In this document: one piece after another, positions 7,071-12,625 of the stretch
Position numbering within the stretch: the first letter of the stretch is position 1
How the letters are laid out: each line of letters opens with the position of its first letter
Assembly: GCA_051648365.1 (NCBI GenBank)
Contig: JBOFEZ010000124.1
Span: 1-13,797, forward strand
Reading direction: 5' to 3'
DNA length: 13,797 nt
Source: JAGNZR01 sp051648365
Lineage (GTDB): Bacteria; Fusobacteriota; Fusobacteriia; Fusobacteriales; Fusobacteriaceae
The notes under the pieces: generated by a model
Seen by the model: the letters and a program-made list of their open reading frames with translations, nothing else
Database searches by the model: none
What the model was told of the DNA's origin: nothing
Made by a program: the position numbers and the translations under genes

Positions 7071-8018
7071 CTATTTTTTTCCTTTAAATACTCTTATTCT
7101 CGGATCTATAAGTCCGTAAAGTATATCTACCGCAAGCAGTGAAATTATATAAAAAGTATTCAACATTATAGTTTGAGCCAATATCATAGTAAAATCCCTG
7201 TTATTTATTGCTGAAACATAAATTTGACCAAATCCTGGTATTCCAAATATAGACTCTATTACAAAGGATCCTATAAAAACTCCTGCAATCTGAGGTCCAA
7301 GTATTGTAATTGCTGGAAGTATAGCATTTCTCATAACATGGCGCCACGTCAGTGCAAAACCTGTAACTCCTTTCGCTTTAGCAGTAAGTATGTAATCCTG
7401 TCCTAAGACATCCAGTACACTGGCTCTTAAATATCTGGCATATATTGCTATAGAGTTAAGACTTAATGCAAGCATGGGAAGTATCGTATATTTAAACTGA
7501 CCAGCACCATTTGTCCATCCTATTGTAGGTAGCACCATATATTTAACTGTAAAAAAATACTGTAAAGTTGTAGCCAGAACAAAACTTGGAATAGAAATTC
7601 CTAAAATAGCAAAAAACATCACTAGGAAATCCGGCCATTTATTACGTTTGTATGCTGCTATAATTCCTAGTGTCATCCCTGTAGAAACTCCCAGGGCTAA
7701 AGCTCTCAAGTTTATCTTGGCAGAAATGGGTGCTGCTTCCATTATCATGTCCTTCACATTTCTTCCCATAAAAACCAAAGAAACTCCCATATCAAATCTG
7801 AAAATCAGATTTTTCATATATCTGAAATACTGGATTATAAGTGGCTGGTCTAGACCATATTTGGCATAAAAGTTAGCCTTTACCTGATCGGGAAGATTTC
7901 TAGCCATTGATGAAAGAGGATCTCCCGGAACTAAACGTATAATGAAAAATACCAAAGTTATTATAATAATGAGAGTTATCAGCATGGAAAAAACTCTTTT
8001 TAAAATATATCTTAACAT
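7071..8018 (-). CDS. oppB: Oligopeptide ABC transporter permease OppB
   Basis: Partner permease of OppC (315 residues). It starts with MLRYILKRV and a first membrane helix (about 8-28), followed by RLVPGDP (28-34), a hallmark of OppB/DppB. A periplasmic stretch with YGLDQPL (54-60) and MGVSLVF (77-83) precedes the five-helix transport domain (about 100-305). The EAA loop lies around AKAKGVTGFALTWRHVMRN (213-231), and the C-terminus has the usual DPRIR (305-309). A GGGGGAG ribosome site lies just before the ATG. It is separated from oppA by 70 bp holding a hairpin (see 8037-8068), so it is probably transcribed at a lower level than oppA. Confidence 0.93.
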   Translation of the reverse strand: MLRYILKRVFSMLITLIIIITLVFFIIRLVPGDPLSSMARNLPDQVKANFYAKYGLDQPLIIQYFRYMKNLIFRFDMGVSLVFMGRNVKDMIMEAAPISAKINLRALALGVSTGMTLGIIAAYKRNKWPDFLVMFFAILGISIPSFVLATTLQYFFTVKYMVLPTIGWTNGAGQFKYTILPMLALSLNSIAIYARYLRASVLDVLGQDYILTAKAKGVTGFALTWRHVMRNAILPAITILGPQIAGVFIGSFVIESIFGIPGFGQIYVSAINNRDFTMILAQTIMLNTFYIISLLAVDILYGLIDPRIRVFKGKK

Positions 8019-8036
8019 TTCTCCCCCTTTTTAAAA

Positions 8037-8068
8037 TTGAGGGCGATCAAAAATATGCTCGCCCTCAA
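8037..8068 (-). terminator. Intercistronic hairpin between oppA and oppB, likely a partial terminator
   Basis: A 10-bp stem, TTGAGGGCGA (8037-8046) with TCGCCCTCAA (8059-8068), encloses a 12-base loop. On the minus strand it is followed only by TTTTAAAAAGG, a weak T-run, so it should let part of transcription continue into oppB and may protect the oppA message from 3' decay. This fits the usual excess of binding protein over permease. Confidence 0.7.
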
Positions 8069-8088
8069 CTTTTTTAATTTAACTTCTG

Positions 8089-9762
8089 TTATTTTCCTTG
8101 AATAGAAACCCCTTTCATATTATAAACACCAGGGACTGTAGGAGGATTATATCCTTTTACATATTTTCTAACAAATGTTGAGTTCATTCTATAAAGAGTC
8201 GGAGCTATCACAGCTTCATCTACAATCAACATTTTTTCAGCTGCTTTAAAATGCTCCAGTCTTTCTTGAACATCAGTAGTTTTTGAGGCTTTATCTATCA
8301 AATTGTCATATTCAGCACTTTTCCATCCATTTTTTACAATTCCAGCTGTGGATATCCACATATCCAGGAAAGTATTCGGATCATTATAATCCCCTGTCCA
8401 AGCCTGTCCTCCCATTTCATAATCTAGCTCATCATTTCTCTTTTGGTATACAGGCCATTCTACAAATTCAGCTTTTATTTCTACACCCAGATTCTTTTTA
8501 TACATCTGCTGAAGATATTCTGCATATTTTCTTGACCATTCAGAAGTTCCAGATGATAAGAAATTGATAGTAACTTGTGAAGGATCCTCTGGAAGTCCTA
8601 GTTCTTTCAGACCCTCTTTTAATACATCTACCGCTGTAGTATCCATTTTTAAAAGTTGATTTAATGGCTCACCCACCTGCTCTCTATATTCCTTTCCTCC
8701 AATCCCAATTCCTTTAGCTACCCATCCATATGCAGGAATAAATCTTCCGTTGAAAAGAACGTCATTCAGTTCTTCTCTGTTCACTGCCATACTAAACGCT
8801 TTTCTCACTTTCTGATTTTTGAAATATTTGCTTGTAGTATTGAAAGTTGTGTAGTTTGTTCCCAAAGCTGATTTAGATATAAATTCAAAAACTCCCATCT
8901 GATTAAACTTATCCATCCACTCAGGTTTAGTCGCTCCTCCTACATCTACCTGTCCATTCAACATCAGATTCATTCTGGCATTTTCATCCGGCACAATAGC
9001 CATCTCAATTTTTTCCAGTTTTACGTTTTCTTTATCCCAATAAGTAGGATTTTTTTCCAGAACAACTTTATTATTGTGCACCCATTCTTTTAAGATAAAA
9101 GGACCATTGGCTATAAGAGTATCTGCTTCTGAACCATATTTATCTCCGCTTTTTTCAATAATATCTTTTCTCTGAGGAAACATCACTTTAAAATACCCTA
9201 GTTCCAAGAAATAAGTCGTTGGCTTAGCCAATGTTATTTCTAATGTAAGATCATCCAGTGCCTTTACTCCTACCTCTTCAGCTCCAATTTTTCCAGAGTT
9301 ATAATCGTCAGCACCCTTTATTGGTGACATCAAGAAAGCATATAGAGATCCCGTTGCAGGGTCCAAAGTTCTAAGCATTCCATATACATAATCATGGGCT
9401 GTAATTTTTTGTCCATCTGACCACGTAGCATTTTCTCTCAATTTGAAGGTATACTTCATTCCATCTTCGCTTATCTCCCAAGACTCGGCTCCAGCAGGAA
9501 CTATTGACTCCACTCCTTTTTCGTCTACATGAGCACTTACAAGTCCCTCATTATTAAGAGAAATTACCACTGACGAGTAACTATCTGTTGCTTTAGAAAT
9601 ATCTAAAGTTTTAGGTTCGGCATTTAGAAATGTTCTAAATTCCTGAACTTCAGTTTTAGAAATTTCTTTTCCCGTTTCTGTATTTTTTTCTGATGTTTTT
9701 CCTCCGCCACACCCTGCCAATAGGAGTGATGAAACTAAAGCTAAATACATAATTTTTTTCAT
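8089..9762 (-). CDS. oppA: Oligopeptide-binding lipoprotein OppA
   Basis: The substrate-binding protein of the importer (557 residues, normal for the SBP_bac_5 family). The signal peptide ends in the lipobox LLAGC with the lipidated cysteine at 18, followed by a Gly/Lys/Ser/Glu linker. It is therefore membrane-anchored and faces the periplasm. Family landmarks include EPKTLDI near residue 55, KFRLREN-type sequence read here as KLRENATWSDG (about 111-121), ADDYNSG, and NPTYWDKENVKLEKI in the middle. It captures peptides and hands them to OppBC. Start: TGGAGG six bases before the ATG. It is the first gene of the operon, with its own promoter at 9801-9828. The exact ligand range is not predictable; related proteins bind oligopeptides, murein peptides or signal peptides. 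Confidence 0.93.
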   Translation of the reverse strand: MKKIMYLALVSSLLLAGCGGGKTSEKNTETGKEISKTEVQEFRTFLNAEPKTLDISKATDSYSSVVISLNNEGLVSAHVDEKGVESIVPAGAESWEISEDGMKYTFKLRENATWSDGQKITAHDYVYGMLRTLDPATGSLYAFLMSPIKGADDYNSGKIGAEEVGVKALDDLTLEITLAKPTTYFLELGYFKVMFPQRKDIIEKSGDKYGSEADTLIANGPFILKEWVHNNKVVLEKNPTYWDKENVKLEKIEMAIVPDENARMNLMLNGQVDVGGATKPEWMDKFNQMGVFEFISKSALGTNYTTFNTTSKYFKNQKVRKAFSMAVNREELNDVLFNGRFIPAYGWVAKGIGIGGKEYREQVGEPLNQLLKMDTTAVDVLKEGLKELGLPEDPSQVTINFLSSGTSEWSRKYAEYLQQMYKKNLGVEIKAEFVEWPVYQKRNDELDYEMGGQAWTGDYNDPNTFLDMWISTAGIVKNGWKSAEYDNLIDKASKTTDVQERLEHFKAAEKMLIVDEAVIAPTLYRMNSTFVRKYVKGYNPPTVPGVYNMKGVSIQGK

Positions 9763-9800
9763 TTTAAACCTCCACTCTTTTTTTGTAACACTATGTTTTA

Positions 9801-9828
9801 ATTATACACAACATTTGTATTTTTACAA
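9801..9828 (-). promoter_or_regulatory. Promoter of the opp operon, with a small palindrome over its -35
   Basis: On the minus strand TTGTAA (9823-9828), 16 bases, then a perfect TATAAT (9801-9806). Transcription would begin near 9794, giving a leader of about 32 bases before oppA. The -35 lies within an inverted repeat TTGTA-N4-TACAA (9815-9828), a possible operator. Confidence 0.65.
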
Positions 9829-9876
9829 CTTTCATATAATAAATAGATATTATTCAACAAAAGAATTGGGTAGTAG

Positions 9877-10284
9877 CTAATTTTTTTGATTTATCTGAAT
9901 TGCGCTATTATATATTATTCCTGTTTTTGAGTATTGTTCCAATATTTTTTCAGCTTTATCTGAAAGAATATCTGTGACAATCTCTATTCCACGCATTTCA
10001 AGTTCTTCCCTCCAATTTTTAGGAAGAGGTCCCTCATCAAAGCCTGTAATTTTTTAACTGTTTCCCCTCTGGCACCTATTACAACCTTGTTTATTCCTGC
10101 CCAGATAAGAGCACCATAACACTGAATACATGGCTGTGAGCTCGTAACCAATTCTACCTCTCTCACACTCCCGAGGTCATAGCTTTTAAATTTTCTTTCA
10201 GCCATTATTATTGCCAGATCCATTCTTTCATCCTGGGTCTCATATTTTTTTAAATAGCTGCCTTTATAAAATTTCTCTAGACAT
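9877..10284 (-). pseudogene. Decayed nucleoside/guanine-type deaminase gene
   Basis: Remnant of a zinc-dependent cytidine-deaminase-fold protein. The middle frame (9984-10223 and a little upstream) encodes SYDLGSVREVELVTSSQPCIQCYGAL-type sequence in which PCIQC is the zinc-binding PCxxC motif, followed by GARGE. After a run of six Ts at 10050-10055 (A6 on the coding strand) the frame is lost. Restoring one base continues as TGFDEGPLPKNWREELEMRG and on to IIYNSAIQ, the expected family C-terminus, ending at a TAG at 9877. The likely start is ATG 10284 (GGAGG five bases upstream, MSREI), which is also out of frame with the middle part. The HAE catalytic segment and the GGPFGA region, some 45-50 residues, are missing, and ERMD stands where HAEM would align. 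The product cannot be an active deaminase. Sequencing error could explain the frameshifts but not the missing segment. Confidence 0.75.
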
Positions 10285-10396
10285 AGTATCCTCCATCTGT
10301 TTCAAATTTTATATCAAATACTACCATAATTACCTCCTTATATCAAATTGCACCCACTTCTTATATTCTCTTCATATAGACGAGTATTTGGTATCT

Positions 10397-10402
10397 ATTA
10401 TA
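10397..10402 (-). promoter_or_regulatory. Candidate -10 element upstream of the decayed deaminase
   Basis: A perfect TATAAT reads on the minus strand at 10397-10402, with no convincing -35 at the proper distance. It lies about 70 bases before the first ATG with a good ribosome site (10327). It may be a relic promoter of the pseudogene. Confidence 0.3.
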
Positions 10403-10447
10403 CTAAAGAAAATTCTGAAATCGATATAGAATTCTTTATAAAAAAAA

Positions 10448-10472
10448 GAAGCTTACCCTATTGGTAAGCTTC
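10448..10472 (-). terminator. Intrinsic terminator of the polysaccharide deacetylase gene
   Basis: A perfect 10-bp stem GAAGCTTACC / GGTAAGCTTC (10448-10457 with 10463-10472) around a 5-base loop, followed on the minus strand by eight Ts (10440-10447). The last codons of the gene form the 5' arm, and its TAG stop (10458-10460) lies in the loop. Confidence 0.9.
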
Positions 10473-11186
10473 CATGTTAAGAAGTTCATCTAATTTTACA
10501 AAAGTATATCCCTCTCCTTGCAGATAAGGAATAAGAATCTTTAGTGCTTCATATGTTCTCATTTTTCCAGGTTGAGTGTGCATCAGAATTATGCTCCCTG
10601 ATTTTATCTGTCCCTTGGTTATTTGAATCACACTGTTCAGAGTTTCATGATTACTCCAATCTCTGCTATCGACATTCCATCCGATAAGAACCATATTCAG
10701 ACGTCCTAGGGCTTGAAGTTTACTTTTTGTAACCACTCCGTAGGGAGGTCTATACATTTTAGGATTCTTTTTTAAAACATCCCTTATTATCTGATTTCCT
10801 TTTGAGACTTCCAAGAAAATTTCATTTTCACTATAATTTTTTAAATTGGGGTGAGCATAAGTATGATTAAGAACAAGATGTCCCTCATCAAAAGTTTTTA
10901 TAGTCTCTTCGGGATAATTTTTAATATAGCTTCCGATAAAGAAAAAAGAAGCTTTTATATCATGTTCTTTTAAAAGCTCTAAAATTTTTAAAAGAGATGT
11001 GTCGTTGGGACCATCATCAAAGGTAAGTGCCAAAAGTTTTTTTTCAGAGCTTCCTCCTCTTATTACTTTTGCCATTTTAGGATTTTCATCCCAAAAACCT
11101 ATATCATAAGGTGTCTCTTTTGAAAAGACATTCATATTAAAAACTATTAGGAATAAAAAAATTTTAAAAAAATTTTTTTTAAACAT
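10458..11186 (-). CDS. Secreted polysaccharide deacetylase (NodB domain, CE4)
   Basis: A 242-residue exported enzyme of carbohydrate esterase family 4, which removes N-acetyl groups from peptidoglycan or another glycan using a metal ion. The signal peptide covers about residues 1-22 (MFKKNFFKIF plus a hydrophobic core, VFS before Lys23). All CE4 motifs are present: TFDDGP (55-60, catalytic base and metal Asp), the metal-binding NHTYAHP (107-113, His108 and His112), RPPYG (146-150), DSRDW (173-177) and LMHTQPG (201-207, His203). It should thus be active. The size fits a single-domain enzyme. The ribosome site (GAGAGAGG) is moderate. It lies 69 bp after the coiled-coil gene on the same strand and near an L,D-transpeptidase, a cell-wall context. 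Substrate, peptidoglycan GlcNAc or MurNAc versus capsule or other glycan, is undecided. Confidence 0.92.
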   Translation of the reverse strand: MFKKNFFKIFLFLIVFNMNVFSKETPYDIGFWDENPKMAKVIRGGSSEKKLLALTFDDGPNDTSLLKILELLKEHDIKASFFFIGSYIKNYPEETIKTFDEGHLVLNHTYAHPNLKNYSENEIFLEVSKGNQIIRDVLKKNPKMYRPPYGVVTKSKLQALGRLNMVLIGWNVDSRDWSNHETLNSVIQITKGQIKSGSIILMHTQPGKMRTYEALKILIPYLQGEGYTFVKLDELLNMEAYQ

Positions 11187-11255
11187 AAGTAACCTCTCTC
11201 AAATATATTTTACTATATAATATATTTACTTATGCTTTCTCATTTTTCTTTTTTT

Positions 11256-11666
11256 TTATAAAATTCCCTCTACCTTCCAAATAAGTTCTTCCATCATTTC
11301 CTTGAAATTTTTAAGTTTTGATACCTTTACATTTTCTCCATAAAGTTTCACTTCAAAACTAGGGAATTTATCTTTTAAATTAACTTTAGTTATCTCTTCT
11401 TTTTCAAAAAGTAAAGCTCTTTTCTCAATTTTACCTTCAATTTGAACTAGTAGCATACCTTTTACAAAATCAACAATAGCAACTTGAGATACTTTTTCAA
11501 CACCCTCTTCTTTCTCTCTTCTTATTTTTCTGTTCTCTGAATTCAATCTTTTATTTTCAGTACGCTCAGCTGTGGCTTTCTCTTCTAAAAGTCTGTTTCT
11601 TTTTTTCATTTTTTTCATAGTACCATAATTTTTTCCTTTTGCTGTATCTTTGCTTAATACCTTCAT
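11256..11666 (-). CDS. Unrecognised coiled-coil protein
   Basis: I do not recognise this protein. The ATG at 11666 is preferred over an in-frame ATG at 11690, because the strong AGAGGAGGAG site lies between them and correctly precedes 11666; this gives 136 residues. There is no signal peptide or membrane segment, so it is cytosolic or partner-bound. Residues about 16-56 are a very basic and acidic, coiled-coil-like helix (many Lys, Arg, Glu, Asn). The rest (58-136) is a mixed alpha/beta region with VAIVDFVKGMLLVQIEG (62-78) and a final amphipathic helix. It is divergent from the L,D-transpeptidase gene and upstream of the deacetylase, and could share a transcript with the latter. A TATAAT on the minus strand at 11693-11698 may be its -10. 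The high charge could suit nucleic-acid or membrane-surface contact, but this is speculation. Confidence 0.7.
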   Translation of the reverse strand: MKVLSKDTAKGKNYGTMKKMKKRNRLLEEKATAERTENKRLNSENRKIRREKEEGVEKVSQVAIVDFVKGMLLVQIEGKIEKRALLFEKEEITKVNLKDKFPSFEVKLYGENVKVSKLKNFKEMMEELIWKVEGIL

Positions 11667-11692
11667 AAACTCCTCCTCTTGACATATCATCT

Positions 11693-11698
11693 ATTATA
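11693..11698 (-). promoter_or_regulatory. Candidate -10 element for the coiled-coil protein gene
   Basis: TATAAT on the minus strand about 27 bases before the ATG at 11666. No TTGACA-like -35 is visible 16-18 bases upstream, so the call is tentative. Confidence 0.3.
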
Positions 11699-11746
11699 TG
11701 TTAAAATATATCTACGGTTATATAAATTTAAAATTCTAAACATGTA

Positions 11747-11762
11747 AAATCTATTTAGATTT
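11747..11762. repeat. Small palindrome in the L,D-transpeptidase leader
   Basis: AAATCTA (11747-11753) and TAGATTT (11756-11762) are inverted around two bases, ending six bases before the GGGGGG ribosome site of the gene at 11779. As RNA it would fold as a five-bp stem with a six-base loop. It may be an operator or a weak leader hairpin. Confidence 0.3.
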
Positions 11763-11778
11763 TTTACGGGGGGTAATA

Positions 11779-12585
11779 ATGTCTAAATTATTAAAAATAT
11801 TTTCAGCAGTTGCTGTACTAACTATTTTATCATCAAATACGTCTTCTGTACAGGCTAAATCTTCAAATATTAAAATAAAATCCAATAAAAAAATTGAAAA
11901 TTCGGATACTGAAGATCAAAAAGTTCCGGAAAATCCTATACAGATAGATACAAGCAATTCAAAAAAATTAGCAGTTAAATTAAGTGAAAAAAAAATCGAC
12001 GGTTCTCTCAATCCAAAAGAGCTACATAAATATTTTTCAGAGATAGATTATGAGGCTTTTTCAAATGCTATTGAAGGTTTTAACAAAATAGAAAATAAAA
12101 AACATAATCTACTTACTATCATCGATTATACAAAACCATCTACTCAAGAAAGGTTTTATGTTATCGACCTAGAAAAAAATAAAATACTCTATAAAAGTCA
12201 TGTAGCACATGGAAAAAACAGTGGAGAGAACTATACTACAAAATTTTCCAACAAGCTAAATTCATATCAGACGTCTTACGGATTTTTCCGTACTGCTGAA
12301 ACTTATCAAGGAGGTAACGGTTACTCCCTAAAACTGGACGGACTCGAACCTGGAATAAATGATAGGGCTAGAGAAAGAGCTATTGTTATACATGGCGCAG
12401 CTTATGCTAACCCAAGGAAATCTTATGGAACTAATGATAGGCTAGGAAGAAGTTTGGGGTGCCCAGCTCTTCCTACAGCTCTCAACAAAAAAGTTATAGA
12501 TACTATTAAAAATGGTTCTCTTATCTATGCTCATGCCAATCAAAGCAATTATGCTATGAACAGTAAAATTATAAGTGCTCACTAA
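11779..12585 (+). CDS. Secreted murein L,D-transpeptidase (YkuD_2 family)
   Basis: A 268-residue exported protein with a Sec signal peptide (about 1-26, cleavage likely after VQA) and a Lys/Ser/Asn-rich linker to about residue 75. The rest matches the murein L,D-transpeptidase catalytic-domain family (YkuD_2). IIDYTKPSTQERFYVIDL (114-131) opens the fold, HVAHGKNSGENY (141-152) and GFFRTAETYQG (168-178) follow, then IVIHGAAY (202-209) with catalytic His205 and GRSLGCPAL (223-231) with nucleophile Cys228. Such enzymes make 3-3 peptidoglycan cross-links or attach proteins to the wall, acting in the periplasm. The start is supported by GGGGGG six bases upstream. It is transcribed alone and ends at a strong terminator. 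No lipobox and no peptidoglycan-binding domain are present. The exact reaction (cross-linking, anchoring or cleavage) is not decided by the sequence. Confidence 0.93.
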   Translation: MSKLLKIFSAVAVLTILSSNTSSVQAKSSNIKIKSNKKIENSDTEDQKVPENPIQIDTSNSKKLAVKLSEKKIDGSLNPKELHKYFSEIDYEAFSNAIEGFNKIENKKHNLLTIIDYTKPSTQERFYVIDLEKNKILYKSHVAHGKNSGENYTTKFSNKLNSYQTSYGFFRTAETYQGGNGYSLKLDGLEPGINDRARERAIVIHGAAYANPRKSYGTNDRLGRSLGCPALPTALNKKVIDTIKNGSLIYAHANQSNYAMNSKIISAH

Positions 12586-12625
12586 AAAAATGGGAGAGGC
12601 AGATTATGCCTCTCTCAATTTTTTT
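12584..12625. terminator. Bidirectional terminator between L,D-transpeptidase and batD-like gene
   Basis: An 11-bp stem (12591-12601 with 12607-12617, one G-U pair) around a 5-base loop, flanked by seven As (12584-12590) and seven Ts (12619-12625), so it works in both directions. On the minus strand the final codons of the batD-like gene form the first arm, and its TAA stop (12604-12606) lies in the loop. Confidence 0.88.

Noticed and set aside
9984..10223. Intact 79-residue deaminase ORF starting at MDLAII
   Set aside because: The frame is a middle fragment: an in-frame stop lies upstream, the HAE motif is missing, and the family C-terminus continues in another frame.
11201..11227. Inverted repeat AAATATATT...AATATATTT between the deacetylase and coiled-coil genes
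   Set aside because: Made only of A and T in an AT-rich spacer, with no T-run in the right place; expected by chance and too weak to call a terminator.
11667..11690. Longer start (MICQEEEF) for the coiled-coil protein
   Set aside because: These codons are made of the strong Shine-Dalgarno sequence that serves the ATG at 11666.
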